DNA from: Streptomyces sp. CG 926
GTDB taxonomy: Bacteria; Actinomycetota; Actinomycetes; Streptomycetales; Streptomycetaceae
NCBI RefSeq assembly: GCF_003148825.1
Contig: NZ_QGGZ01000022.1
Coordinates: 1 to 64,000, forward strand
Length of the DNA stretch: 64,000 bases
Direction: 5' to 3'
The notes below the pieces were generated by a model that worked only from the letters and a program-made list of their open reading frames with translations, had not been told where the DNA came from and made no database searches. Made by a program: the position numbers and the translations under genes. This document shows positions 8,975 through 18,670 of the stretch, in pieces (position 1 is the stretch's first letter; each line of letters opens with the position of its first letter).

Positions 8975-9247
8975 GTGGACGCGGAGCGAGAGGCTCGCAT
9001 CGCCGAGGTGGCCGCGCGTGCGCGGCCCGTGTGGGCGGAGCACCACGACGGTGGGGTGCTGCAGCAGTTCCTGAAAGCGATCGGCTGTGACGGGGTGGAC
9101 GCGGTCCTGGTGACCCGGCAGGTGGTCGGGTGCAGTCTCGGCGGGGCTCAGGAGATGTTCCTCACCGCGCCCTGTCGGGCCGCGGAACTCGCCTCCCACA
9201 ACGCGCTCATGGAATCCCTGGAGCGGTCCCAGGACGACGACGCCTGA
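8975..9247 (+). CDS. small hypothetical protein, first gene after tRNA-Gly
   Basis: Ninety residues, GTG start behind GAAGGAGAGAGGGG. The product is soluble and mildly acidic, probably mostly helical, and ends in SLERSQDDDA. No catalytic motif or membrane segment is visible and I do not recognise a family. It is followed 100 bp later by another unknown gene in the same direction. Codon pattern looks like normal high-GC Streptomyces coding, which is the main reason to accept it. Confidence 0.6.
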   Translation: MDAEREARIAEVAARARPVWAEHHDGGVLQQFLKAIGCDGVDAVLVTRQVVGCSLGGAQEMFLTAPCRAAELASHNALMESLERSQDDDA

Positions 9248-9348
9248 CCTCGCTGGTCGGACTCCTGCCGGGTGGGCGGCTCGTATCCTCGGAAGGGGGC
9301 CGCCGGGGTGTCGGCGTAGCCCTTCTCAGGGGTCAGGGAGGCCAAGTA

Positions 9349-9810
9349 GTGACTGAACAGGTCGTTCTGACCCATCTGCCGGTGGACTTCGCGCGGCCTG
9401 TCGGGTTGGTCACCTACATCATCGGGCACAGTCAACTCCTGCTCAGAGGGCACCAGAACGACGAGCGGGGCCTCTCCACCACGCTGGAAGTGCTCTTCAA
9501 GAACGTCAGGGCCCTGTCCGTCCGGGCGCACTACCCCTCGTTGACCATCCGCGACGCGTCCGACGAGGAAGAGGCGGAATTGCGCGAAGCGGTGCCTGAC
9601 CCTTGGTACGACGCGCGGGCCTTCGTCCTCGGCGAGCGCCTGCTGGGCGGGTTCGTGGTCGCCGGCGCCGTGTACTGGGGCGAATCCTCCGCTCCGGAGG
9701 AGTACAGGAGCTTTCTCGTGCCGGAGTACGAACTGCCGCTGCTCGATCCGGGGCAGCCACGTCCCCCTGAGCCGCGGACGATCTACAAGCCGTACCGGCA
9801 ACGCCGCTAG
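9349..9810 (+). CDS. hypothetical protein of the tRNA-adjacent block
   Basis: Product of 153 residues. The GTG start at 9349 follows GGGAGG with 7-bp spacing, which decides against a longer reading from further upstream. It is probably a soluble mixed alpha/beta protein. The middle contains an acidic patch (DASDEEEAELREA) and the C-terminus is proline/basic-rich (PPEPRTIYKPYRQRR). I do not recognise the family. Together with the genes at 8975 and 9939 it forms a co-directional set of small unknown genes after the tRNA. An immunity-like or accessory role is possible but unsupported by any motif. Confidence 0.7.
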   Translation: MTEQVVLTHLPVDFARPVGLVTYIIGHSQLLLRGHQNDERGLSTTLEVLFKNVRALSVRAHYPSLTIRDASDEEEAELREAVPDPWYDARAFVLGERLLGGFVVAGAVYWGESSAPEEYRSFLVPEYELPLLDPGQPRPPEPRTIYKPYRQRR

Positions 9811-9938
9811 GAGCCGGCGATCCGCCGCTTCCATCGGAGCCCCCGTCTCGTCGTTTCGTCTGCTGCGGCGCCGTTCGGTCGTGCGTGTACGGTCGGCGCG
9901 TCGCCCAAGTACCGCAGACGACCGACGGAAGGGGCAAC

Positions 9939-10400
9939 GTGAAATACGTGGTCGTCGAGCAGCAGGGACGAGGGACGTACGGGCACAACCCCCGCGCCTA
10001 CCTTGCCGAGTTGCCCGAACTCGCCCCGGCCCTCCCGCCCGGGGCCCGTGCGTTCGCCACGGATCCCGAGCACTACGACTTCTCGGCGCCGCGGTGCGTG
10101 AAGGACCTCCGCCCCCTGGCCCTGCCTTCGGCGGACGCGGCACCGGAGCACTGCGAGATCCGTTTCGCCTGGTCGGGCGGCCAGGACGAGGTGCTCGCGA
10201 TCCGCTACAGCGGTGTCCGCCTCATCGAGATCACGGCTGACGACGGAGGCGACGTCGAGCTGTCCGACTACAACAGCGTGCGGCTGGACGAGGTCCTGCC
10301 GCACGAGGCGGGCTGCTCCCACGAGCTCAGGCTCACGACGGCGACCGTGCGGATCGTGTGCGCGGACCTCGTGGCGCGGTGGGCACCGACGAGCGAGTGA
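9939..10400 (+). CDS. hypothetical protein of the tRNA-adjacent block
   Basis: Product of 153 residues. GTG start at 9939, four bases after GGAAGGGG. The first half contains a Pro/Ala/Leu-rich segment; the second half looks like beta strands (VLAIRYSGVRLIEIT, TTATVRIVCADLVARW). Two cysteines flank the middle. No signal peptide, membrane helix or recognised domain is visible. It lies 128 bp after the preceding unknown gene on the same strand, and a small membrane-protein gene on the opposite strand ends 142 bp beyond. I cannot assign a function. Confidence 0.7.
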   Translation: MKYVVVEQQGRGTYGHNPRAYLAELPELAPALPPGARAFATDPEHYDFSAPRCVKDLRPLALPSADAAPEHCEIRFAWSGGQDEVLAIRYSGVRLIEITADDGGDVELSDYNSVRLDEVLPHEAGCSHELRLTTATVRIVCADLVARWAPTSE

Positions 10401-10542
10401 GGTGGCGGGATCGGACGAACCGCCGATCCCGATGGAGGCCTCCACCGGCGGTCCTCGGGCCCTCGGTCCCCGCCTTCAGCACTACTCAGAGGTTTCGTCG
10501 AGCTTCCCGGTCTCCACCGGTGTGTCGCCGAGGCGTCCGAGG

Positions 10543-10737
10543 TCAGAGCTTGATGTTCGCGATCATCGTCGCGAGGGAGTTCAGGAAGCGGTTCACGTCG
10601 TCCGCGATCGAGCTGGACGCGAGGAAGAAGCCGAAGAGCGCCGCGACGATGGCGGGGCCCGTCTTGATGTGGTTGCCGCGGATCAGCACCACCAGGATGA
10701 CCGCCAACAGAACCACCACTGACAGCGAAATGGCCAC
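10543..10737 (-). CDS. small two-segment membrane protein
   Basis: Sixty-four residues, GTG start with GAAGG about 11 bp upstream. An N-terminal hydrophobic helix (LSVVVLLAVILVVLI) is followed by a short basic turn (RGNHIKTG), then a second hydrophobic stretch (PAIVAALFGFFLASS) and an amphipathic tail. From memory, similar small proteins with a KTGPAxVAALFGFxLAS core occur near transfer genes on Streptomyces plasmids and integrative elements, and also alone in chromosomes. No transfer gene is present here. It could be a relic of an element or a stand-alone membrane peptide. Confidence 0.7.
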   Translation of the reverse strand: MAISLSVVVLLAVILVVLIRGNHIKTGPAIVAALFGFFLASSSIADDVNRFLNSLATMIANIKL

Positions 10738-10913
10738 TACTGATCACACCTTCGGTCGTCCCCTGGTCGGCCCGGGGCGCACGGCCATGCACACCCCCAC
10801 ATGGACCATCCTCCCACCAACGGGCCTCGGCTATACGCCCCGTGACGAATAGCCGTGGTTCCGTTTCCGCCAACCCCTCGCACGACAGGAATTTTTCGGG
10901 CACGAGGCACGGG

Positions 10914-11369
10914 TCACGGGGTGGGGAGGCCGAGGAGGGAACGGATATTCGCATACTTTACGGACAGTCGCTCGCGCGTGGGGTCGTCGAGCACCGAGAG
11001 CCGTACGGGGTCCGCGTTGTGCGCGAGGTCCGCCTCCTTGATCAGCAGGGCGCCCGGGGTGGCCAGGATGCGGGCCGCGTACCGCTCGACCGGTTCGCCG
11101 GGGCGCTTGGTGACCGCGAGGACCATCTCCTTCACCGTCTGCGGGAGGGCAGCCGAATCCAGCCAGGTGAGGCTGAGGGCCTCGTCCTCGATGGCGTCGT
11201 GGAGCCAGGCCGCCGCCTGCTGTTCGGCGGTGCCGCCGCGCAGCCGTACGCCTTCGGCCACGGCCGCGAGGTGTTCGGCGTAGGGCCTGCCGGCCTTGTC
11301 GGTCTGGCCCTCGTGCGCGCTGCGCGCCAGGGCCTCGACCTCGATCAGAGTCAGGGGGCTGTCCGTCAT
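10914..11369 (-). CDS. HD-domain protein resembling small (p)ppGpp hydrolases
   Basis: Product of 151 residues, about the size of a single-domain alarmone hydrolase of the MESH1/SpoT-HD type. The sequence has AHEGQTDKAGRPYAEH near residue 18, WLHDAIED near residue 54 (the HD and ED pairs of the fold) and KEADLAHN near residue 112, which supplies the later metal-binding Asp. These match the order of metal and catalytic residues in RelA/SpoT hydrolase domains. No synthetase, TGS or ACT domain is attached. The ATG at 11369 overlaps the stop of the upstream decarboxylase (ATGA) and has AGGGAG in front, so the two are translationally coupled. The substrate is inferred and could be another nucleotide. 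Confidence 0.8.
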   Translation of the reverse strand: MTDSPLTLIEVEALARSAHEGQTDKAGRPYAEHLAAVAEGVRLRGGTAEQQAAAWLHDAIEDEALSLTWLDSAALPQTVKEMVLAVTKRPGEPVERYAARILATPGALLIKEADLAHNADPVRLSVLDDPTRERLSVKYANIRSLLGLPTP

Positions 11370-12784
11370 GCGATCTCCCTTGCCGCCGCGCCGAGGGCCT
11401 TCGCTGCCCGGCGTACGTCCGCCTGCGTGGTACGCCAGTTGGAGAACGCGGCACGCAGGCCGGCGGTTCCCTCGTGGACGGTGGGAGTGACGAACACCTC
11501 GCCGGCCGCCGCCTCGCGCAGGGCGGCGAGGCGCTCCGGGGTGGGGGCCTCGGCGAGGGTGAAGCAGACGACGTTCAGCCGGACCGGGGCGAGGAGGGTG
11601 AGGGCGGGGTCCGCCTGCACGGCGGCCCCCAGGGCGCGGGCGCAGGCGATGTCGCGTTCGACGATCTCGCGGTGGCCCTGGCGGCCGTACGCGCGGAGCG
11701 TGAACCAGGCGGCGAGGGCGCGCATCCGGTGGGAGTTCTCGGGGGTGAGGTGGACGAGGTCGGGGTGCTCGCCGAGGGGGCCGAGGTAGGCGGCGGAGTT
11801 CTGGAAGACGCGGGCCTGCAGATCGCGGCGGCGGGTGAACTGGACGGCGCTGTCGTAGGGGACGTTGAGCCACTTGTGCAGGTCGACGCAGACGGAGTCG
11901 GAGGCGTCCAGCCCGTCCGCGAGGTGGGCGTGCTCCGGGGAGAGGGCGGCGAAGGCGCCGAACGCGGCATCGGTGTGCAACCAGAAGTCGTGGCGCTCGC
12001 GCAGGGCTTCGATCGCGCGGAGGTCGTCGAAGTCGACGGTGTTGACGGTGCCGGCGTTGGCGACGACGACGGCCGGTCCGGGGCGCTCGGCCAGCGCCCG
12101 CTCCAGGGCGGCGGGGTCGACGGCTTCACGGCCGGGCAGGGTGGGCACCCGGACCAGGGAGTTGCGGCCGAGGCCCAGGACCGAGAGGGCCTTGCCGATC
12201 GAGGAGTGCGGGGCGCCGGAGAGCACGCGGACCGGGCCGAGGGCCGCCGCGCCGTCCTCGGCGGGCGAGACGCCGAGGCGTTCGCCGAGCCATTCGCGGG
12301 CGATGGCGAGGCCGGTGGTGTTGGACATGGTGGCGCCGGAGACGAAGGTGCCGGAGTGGGCGGCGCTCAGGCCGAAGAGATCCCGCAGCCAGCCGACGGT
12401 CTCGCGTTCGAGGTCCTGGCCGCCGCCGTCGAGCGCGGAGTTGGAGTTCTGGTCGTGGACGGCGGTGAGCCAGTCACCGGCGAGGGCGGCCGGGGTGGCG
12501 CCTCCCGTGACGAAGCCGAGGTAGCGCGGTCCCGCGGAGGTCGACAACCGCGGCTCCCAGCGGTCGCGGAAGGCGGCGAGCGCGGCGTCCGTGCCGGTGC
12601 CGTGCTCCGGAAGGCCTTCGGGGGCGGGCGGCTCCCCGACGGGCGGTACGACGGCTGGCGGTACGACGGCTGGCGGTACGACAGGCCGCGCGTCCAGCGT
12701 GGCGAGCGCGTCGGCGGCCGCGGCGCGGGTGGCGTCGAGGAGTTCGGGGAGGCGGGCGAGGTCGGCGGCGAGCGTGCGGTCCAT
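11366..12784 (-). CDS. PLP-dependent group II decarboxylase / aspartate aminotransferase-fold protein
   Basis: A 472-residue cytoplasmic enzyme of the aromatic-L-amino-acid/glutamate decarboxylase family. The PLP lysine is in SVCVDLHKWLNVPYD near residue 300. Upstream residues that hold the cofactor are present in HTDAAFG. The N-terminus carries three in-frame AVVPP units from a 15-bp DNA repeat, so this linker may vary in length. The ATG at 12784 (MDRTLAADL) was chosen because the upstream extension is Arg/Gly-rich and lies within the divergent promoter region. It is coupled by ATGA overlap to the HD-domain gene. The amino-acid substrate cannot be read from the sequence. Confidence 0.9.
   Translation of the reverse strand: MDRTLAADLARLPELLDATRAAAADALATLDARPVVPPAVVPPAVVPPVGEPPAPEGLPEHGTGTDAALAAFRDRWEPRLSTSAGPRYLGFVTGGATPAALAGDWLTAVHDQNSNSALDGGGQDLERETVGWLRDLFGLSAAHSGTFVSGATMSNTTGLAIAREWLGERLGVSPAEDGAAALGPVRVLSGAPHSSIGKALSVLGLGRNSLVRVPTLPGREAVDPAALERALAERPGPAVVVANAGTVNTVDFDDLRAIEALRERHDFWLHTDAAFGAFAALSPEHAHLADGLDASDSVCVDLHKWLNVPYDSAVQFTRRRDLQARVFQNSAAYLGPLGEHPDLVHLTPENSHRMRALAAWFTLRAYGRQGHREIVERDIACARALGAAVQADPALTLLAPVRLNVVCFTLAEAPTPERLAALREAAAGEVFVTPTVHEGTAGLRAAFSNWRTTQADVRRAAKALGAAAREIA
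12642..12682. repeat. 15-bp tandem repeat inside the decarboxylase gene
   Basis: The unit GGCGGTACGACGGCT occurs twice exactly (12642-12656, 12657-12671) and a third time in part. It encodes repeated AVVPP in the N-terminal linker. Slippage would change the protein by five residues without a frameshift. Confidence 0.85.
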
Positions 12785-12817
12785 GGGGGCACGGTAGGCG
12801 CGGCCGGGGCCGAGGGG

Positions 12818-12845
12818 GCGGGCCAATCCATGGGGATTGGCCCGC
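12818..12845. promoter_or_regulatory. perfect 12+12 bp palindrome in a divergent promoter region
   Basis: Left arm GCGGGCCAATCC (12818-12829), spacer ATGG, right arm exactly complementary (12834-12845). It lies in the 82 bp between the start of the decarboxylase gene (12784) and the DUF4232 lipoprotein gene (12867), a good position for an operator acting on both. The cognate regulator is unknown, and no regulator gene is adjacent. Confidence 0.6.
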
Positions 12846-12866
12846 GTGTCGTCGTAGGCTCACCGG

Positions 12867-13505
12867 ATGATCGCGAAGCGGCGGACGAGGCGACGGATAC
12901 CGGCCCTGGTCACGGTGGGGGTACTGGCGGGCGTGCTGACGGGGACGGCGGGGTGCTCGACGCCTCCGGCCCCGAGGGCGGCGCCCGCGCCGACCGCGGT
13001 GGGCGGGATGCCGAGGCTCGCGCCCGACCGGAGCGCGCCGCCCTCGCCGTCGGCCACGGCGGATGCCTGCCCCGAGGGCGGGGTCCGGCTCGTCGAGATG
13101 ACCGGGGACGCGGCCATGGGGCTGCGGGTGGCGAGCTTCCAGCTGGTCAACTGCGGTACGCAGCCCTACGTGCTGGAGGGCTACCCGCGGCTGTCGCTGC
13201 GCGACGACCACGACGCGCCGGTGGAGGTCTCGGTGGAACACGGGTCGGCGGGCATCACCACGGGCACGCCGAACCTGGACGCGGCACCGCAGCGGGTGGC
13301 GCTGGCCCCGGGGCAGGCGGCCTTCTTCGGGATCGTGTGGCGCAACCTCGTCACCGACGGCACGGTGGTGGCCACCACGGCATGGAACGTGGAGGTCGAG
13401 CCCCGGCCCGGCGCGCCCCGGCTGTCGCTGCGGCTCTCCGAGCCGGTGGACCTCGGGAACACCGGGAAGCTGGGGCTCGGGCCGTGGCAGCCGCTGGTCC
13501 GCTGA
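12867..13505 (+). CDS. DUF4232-type secreted lipoprotein
   Basis: Product of 212 residues. It has a basic n-region (MIAKRRTRRR), a hydrophobic core and a lipobox-like TAGC with the Cys at about residue 30, so it is probably a lipoprotein anchored outside the membrane. A Pro/Ala/Ser-rich linker of about 35 residues follows. The remaining 140 residues are an all-beta domain with features of actinobacterial DUF4232: a first Cys (ADACPEG) paired with a later Cys (LVNCGTQPYVLEGYPRLSL), and WRN near the C-terminal third. The function of DUF4232 is unknown. It ends 3 bp before the convergent ABC ATPase gene. Confidence 0.85.
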   Translation: MIAKRRTRRRIPALVTVGVLAGVLTGTAGCSTPPAPRAAPAPTAVGGMPRLAPDRSAPPSPSATADACPEGGVRLVEMTGDAAMGLRVASFQLVNCGTQPYVLEGYPRLSLRDDHDAPVEVSVEHGSAGITTGTPNLDAAPQRVALAPGQAAFFGIVWRNLVTDGTVVATTAWNVEVEPRPGAPRLSLRLSEPVDLGNTGKLGLGPWQPLVR

Positions 13506-13508
13506 GCC

Positions 13509-14399
<891 letters not shown>

Positions 14400-14514
14400 G
14401 GTGTGCCGCCTCTCGCCGCCGTCCTGATCGTGGCTCCGACGCTACGGATCATGGTGGGGCGGCGGCCATGAGGCCGCCCGGCGGACCGGTGGTGGGGCAG
14501 GCCCCACCTCGTGG

Positions 14515-15657
14515 TCAGGCGGAGCGGCGGATGAGCAGCAGGGCGCGGTCGTCGTTGACGTCCTTGGCGACCTTCTCGATCAGGTGCCAGGCCGCGCCGT
14601 CCCAGCCGGCGGCGACGTAGCGGTCGGCCTCGCCGGTGAGGCGGTCGATGCCCTCGCTGATCTCTCGGTCCGAGGTCTCGACGAGCCCGTCGGTGAAGAG
14701 CATCAGGACGTCGCCGGGGCGCAGGTTGCCGGCGGCGGGGGTGAATTCGGCGCCGTCGTAGACGCCGAGCAGCGGGCCCTCGCCGGACTTCTCCTGCCAG
14801 CGGCCGGTGCCCGCCGAGAGTTGGAGGGCGGGGAGGTGGCCGGCCGAGAGGAGTTCGTAGTCGCCGGTCTCCAGGTCCAGGACGAGGTGGATGGAGGTGG
14901 CGAAACCCTCGTCCCAGTCCTGGCGGAGCAGGTAGCCGTTGGCGGCGGGCAGGAAGCCGTGGGCGGGCAGCGCGCCGAGCAGTCCGCCGAAGGCGCCGGA
15001 CAGCAGCAGGGCCCGGGAACCGGCTTCCATGCCCTTGCCGGAGACGTCGGTCAGGACGATCTCCAGCGTCCGGCCGCCGTTGGTGCGGGCCGCGACGACG
15101 AAGTCGCCGGAGAAGGACTGGCCGCCGGCCGGGCGCAGGGCCATCTCGCGGTGCCAGCCGCGCGGCAGGGCGGGCAGTTTGCTCTGCACGCGGATGCGTT
15201 CGCGCAGGTCGAAGAGCATGGTGCCGCCGCGCCGCCAGGGCACGCCGACGCGGCTGCGGAACTGGGCGATGACCAGGCCGAAGAAGCCGCAGGCCGCGAC
15301 CACCAGCACGGTGCCGGGGGTGACGCGGGCCGGACCTTGGGTGTAGGGGCCGAGCACGAGGGCTTCGACGATCAGTGCGGTCGCGGAGGCGGCGTAGAGG
15401 CCGAGGAGGCTGGCGGGGCGCAGCAGCAGGCCGCCGGCGACGATCGGCAGGACGAGCGCCGACGGCGAGAACCAGACCGGCAGCATGATCGTGCCGCAGG
15501 CGATGGCGGGCACGGTGAGCAGCAGCCCGCCGAAGGCGAGCCAGTCGGAGCCGTCGCCTCGGAAGTAGTCGACGGCTGATTTACGCAGGGCTGTGCGGCT
15601 CCGGTGCGACAGCATGCGCATCCGGGCCATGAGGGATTCCACGCGTGCTCCGGCCAT
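14515..15657 (-). CDS. membrane-bound PP2C/SpoIIE-type serine phosphatase
   Basis: Product of 380 residues. A basic N-terminus is followed by about four transmembrane segments (residues ~38-130) and a cytoplasmic PPM domain. PPM motifs are present in order: SFSGDF (first metal Asp), VLTDVSGKGMEAG, LLSAGHLPALQL, LMLFTDGLVETS and DDRALLLIRR (last metal Asp). Such Streptomyces proteins dephosphorylate anti-anti-sigma factors in partner-switching systems; no STAS or RsbW-type gene is adjacent, so the target is unknown. The start could be the ATG at 15657 or the one at 15630; neither has a strong ribosome site. Confidence 0.9.
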   Translation of the reverse strand: MAGARVESLMARMRMLSHRSRTALRKSAVDYFRGDGSDWLAFGGLLLTVPAIACGTIMLPVWFSPSALVLPIVAGGLLLRPASLLGLYAASATALIVEALVLGPYTQGPARVTPGTVLVVAACGFFGLVIAQFRSRVGVPWRRGGTMLFDLRERIRVQSKLPALPRGWHREMALRPAGGQSFSGDFVVAARTNGGRTLEIVLTDVSGKGMEAGSRALLLSGAFGGLLGALPAHGFLPAANGYLLRQDWDEGFATSIHLVLDLETGDYELLSAGHLPALQLSAGTGRWQEKSGEGPLLGVYDGAEFTPAAGNLRPGDVLMLFTDGLVETSDREISEGIDRLTGEADRYVAAGWDGAAWHLIEKVAKDVNDDRALLLIRRSA

Positions 15658-15774
15658 TGCTTCGGGACCCTATCCATCCTGGCTGTGGATGCGCAGGGGT
15701 ACCCCCGGACCGGGGTCCCGCCGACGTCGGAAAACCCTTCGACTACGACGGAACTCCTGGGTGAGGATGGTCTG

Positions 15775-17010
15775 ATGGCTCTTGAGATGCGCGTTTTGCA
15801 ACAGGACGAGTGGGATGTCTGGTTCGATCATTTGGAACTGGCGTTCGGCGGCGTGGCCGAGCCCCCGGAGGGCCGGGAGCTGCTGCGGACCCTGACAGAA
15901 CCGGGGCGTTCGCTCGGAACCTGGGACGGCGAGACCTGCGTGGGCTCGGCGTCGGCCTTCAGCTTCCGACTCTCGGTGCCGGGTGCCGCGCTGGTCCCGA
16001 CGGCCGCGGTGACCTTCGTGGGAGTCGCGCCGACCCACCGCCGGCGCGGAATCCTCACCTCGTTGATGCGGCGCCAGTTGGACGACTTCCGGGCGGCCGG
16101 TGAGCCGCTCGCCGTGCTGACGGCCTCGGACCCGGCGATCTACGGGCGCTTCGGGTACGGCACCGCGACCTACTCCCTGTCCCTGGAGATCGACACGACG
16201 CGTGTCCGGCTCGCCGTGCCGCCGGGGACGGACGAGGTGCGACTGCGACTGGCCGACCCGGAGAAGTCGCTGCCCGACTGCGAGCGGGTGTACGCGGAGC
16301 TGGTGTCCCGGCGGCCGGGAGCGCCGGCCCGCCGGCCGGGCTGGGAGCGCATGACGATCACGGATCCGCCCGGGGAACGGGGAGGGGCCTCCCCGCTGAA
16401 GTGCCTCGTGGCCGAGCGGGCGGACGGCGAGGTGATCGGGTACGCCCGTTACCGGGTCAAGCCGGACTGGACCCCGTCGGGTTCGGACGGCACGGTCCAG
16501 GTCGAGGCCCTCGACGCGCTGGACCCGGCGGCGACGGCGGCCCTGTGGCGCTACCTGTTCTCCATCGACCTGACGTGGACCGTGCGGGCCGCCAAGCGCC
16601 CGGTGGACGACCCGCTGCTGCACCTGGTGAGTGACGTCCGACGGTCGAAGCCGACCGTGCGCGACTCGCTCCACCTGCGGCTGGTGGACCTGGCGGCGGC
16701 GCTGGAGGCGCGGACGTACGGGGCTCCGGCGGACGTGGTGATCGAGGTCGAGGACGCGTTCTGCCCCTGGAACGAGGGGCGGTGGCGGCTGGTCGTGGAC
16801 GCCGAGGGCGCGGCCCGCTGCACCCGGACCGCGGAGCCCGCGGACCTGGAGCTGTCGGTGCGGGAGCTGGGCTCGGCGTACCTGGGCGGGATCACCCTCA
16901 CCTCGCTGGCCGCGGCCGGCCTGGTACGGGAGCTGCGCCCGGGCGCGCTGACGGAGGCCTCGCGGGCCTTCGCCGGGGACGTGGCGCCCTGGCTGCCGCA
17001 CGGCTTCTGA
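15775..17010 (+). CDS. Eis-family GNAT N-acetyltransferase
   Basis: Product of 411 residues. The Eis architecture is visible: an N-terminal GNAT domain with the acetyl-CoA loop VAPTHRRRGILTSLM, a second degenerate GNAT region, and a C-terminal SCP2-like domain. It ends in Phe, and in mycobacterial Eis the C-terminal carboxylate is part of the active site. A Tyr in FGYGTATYS fits the usual general acid. Eis proteins acetylate aminoglycosides at several amines or lysines of proteins; the substrate here is not predictable. ATG at 15775 with GAGGA upstream. It is convergent with the glycosylase gene, with a terminator between them. Confidence 0.9.
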   Translation: MALEMRVLQQDEWDVWFDHLELAFGGVAEPPEGRELLRTLTEPGRSLGTWDGETCVGSASAFSFRLSVPGAALVPTAAVTFVGVAPTHRRRGILTSLMRRQLDDFRAAGEPLAVLTASDPAIYGRFGYGTATYSLSLEIDTTRVRLAVPPGTDEVRLRLADPEKSLPDCERVYAELVSRRPGAPARRPGWERMTITDPPGERGGASPLKCLVAERADGEVIGYARYRVKPDWTPSGSDGTVQVEALDALDPAATAALWRYLFSIDLTWTVRAAKRPVDDPLLHLVSDVRRSKPTVRDSLHLRLVDLAAALEARTYGAPADVVIEVEDAFCPWNEGRWRLVVDAEGAARCTRTAEPADLELSVRELGSAYLGGITLTSLAAAGLVRELRPGALTEASRAFAGDVAPWLPHGF

Positions 17011-17023
17011 CCGACGAGCGTCG

Positions 17024-17050
17024 GCGGGACAGGAGCGGCTCCTGTCCCGC
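17024..17050. terminator. bidirectional terminator between acetyltransferase and glycosylase genes
   Basis: A perfect 12-bp stem GCGGGACAGGAG with its complement and a 3-base loop (CGG), placed between convergent stops at 17010 and 17078. Confidence 0.85.
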
Positions 17051-17077
17051 GCCGGCCGGACCGGAGCCGGTCCCGTG

Positions 17078-17887
17078 TCAGCGGGACTGGCAGCCGGGGC
17101 ACCAGAAGAGGTTGCGGGCGGCGAGGTCCGCGGTACGGATCTCGCCTCCGCAGATGTGGCAGGGCATGTTCGCCCTCCGGTAGACGTACACCTCGCCACC
17201 GTGGTCGTCGACGCGCGGCGGCCGGCCCATCGCCTCGGGCAGGTGCTCGTCGCGGACGGTGTCGATGCGGTTGTCGCGCACACCCTGGCGCATCAGGGCC
17301 GCCAGGTCGGCCCACATGGCGTCCCACTCGGCGCGGGTGAGGTCCTTGCCCGCGCGGTACGGGTCGATGCCGTGCCGGAAGAGGACCTCGGCGCGGTAGA
17401 CGTTGCCGACGCCCGCGACGACCTTCTGGTCCATGAGCAGGGCGGCGACGGTGGTGCGGGAGCGGGAGATGCGGGCCCAGGCGCGGTCGGGGTCGTCGCC
17501 CCGGCGCAAGGGGTCCGGGCCGAGCCGGTCGCTTATCGCGTCCTTCTCCTCGTCGGTGATCCACGCGCAGGTGGTGGGGCCGCGCAGGTCGGAGAAGTGG
17601 TCGTCGTTGGCCAGGCGCAGCCGGACGGTGTCGGTGGGCGGCGGGGCGGGCGTGGGGCCGATCGCGTACTTGCCGAAGAGTCCGAGGTGGATGTGGATCC
17701 ACCCGTTCTCCTTGAAGCCGAGGAAGAGGTGCTTGCCGTGGGCGTCGACGCCGTCCAGGATCCGGCCGTCGAGCAGGGCCGCGCTCTCGGCGAACCGTCC
17801 CTGAGGGCTGCTGACGGCGACCTCCCACCCGGCGAAGCGGATCAGGTGGTCCTCGGCGAGGCGGTGGATCGTATGCCCTTCGGGCAC
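17078..17887 (-). CDS. Fpg/Nei-family DNA glycosylase (Nei2-like)
   Basis: Base-excision repair enzyme with AP-lyase activity; 269 residues. The mature N-terminus after Met removal is PEGHTIHR, with the catalytic Pro and Glu of the family. The helix-two-turn-helix region contains QKVVAGVGNVYRAE. A C-terminal zinc finger, CHIC...CPGC, is complete. PEGHTIHR rather than PELPEVE points to the actinobacterial Nei2/endonuclease VIII group that removes oxidised pyrimidines. The GTG at 17887 with GAGGAG upstream was chosen over a longer reading because the N-terminal Pro must be residue 2. It lies 79 bp downstream of rpiB's terminator on the same strand. Confidence 0.93.
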   Translation of the reverse strand: MPEGHTIHRLAEDHLIRFAGWEVAVSSPQGRFAESAALLDGRILDGVDAHGKHLFLGFKENGWIHIHLGLFGKYAIGPTPAPPPTDTVRLRLANDDHFSDLRGPTTCAWITDEEKDAISDRLGPDPLRRGDDPDRAWARISRSRTTVAALLMDQKVVAGVGNVYRAEVLFRHGIDPYRAGKDLTRAEWDAMWADLAALMRQGVRDNRIDTVRDEHLPEAMGRPPRVDDHGGEVYVYRRANMPCHICGGEIRTADLAARNLFWCPGCQSR

Positions 17888-17925
17888 GGCGGCGCTCCTC
17901 GGAGAAGGCTTCGGGCAATGAAAGA

Positions 17926-17955
17926 GCCGTGCCACCCGTCCTCGGGCGGCACGGC
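17926..17955 (-). terminator. terminator after rpiB
   Basis: A 13-bp stem (17926-17938 with 17943-17955) with one A-C mismatch and loop TCCT, between rpiB and the downstream glycosylase gene. Confidence 0.7.
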
Positions 17956-17966
17956 CTGCGGCGGGA

Positions 17967-18452
<486 letters not shown>

Positions 18453-18670
18453 GGGACGAGTGTGGCACGAGGAGGCCCGCCGGCCCGCAGCGGGTGTCGC
18501 GTAAGTCACTTCTAAAGCTCAAGTAAACCCAAAGAACGCAGATGGGACAGGGCGGGACGGCGTCCTGGACGTTCACACCAAGGCAACGATCCGGATTGAG
18601 GTCTTCCGTCCTGCGTTCATCTCAGGTTTGAATGCCGGGGCTCGCAACCCGAGAACCTAAGGATCCGTCC

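Noticed and set aside
8709..10737. Integrated element bounded by tRNA-Gly attachment sites
   Set aside because: No integrase, excisionase or replication gene, and no repeat of the tRNA 3' end found in the window; kept only as a possible relic.
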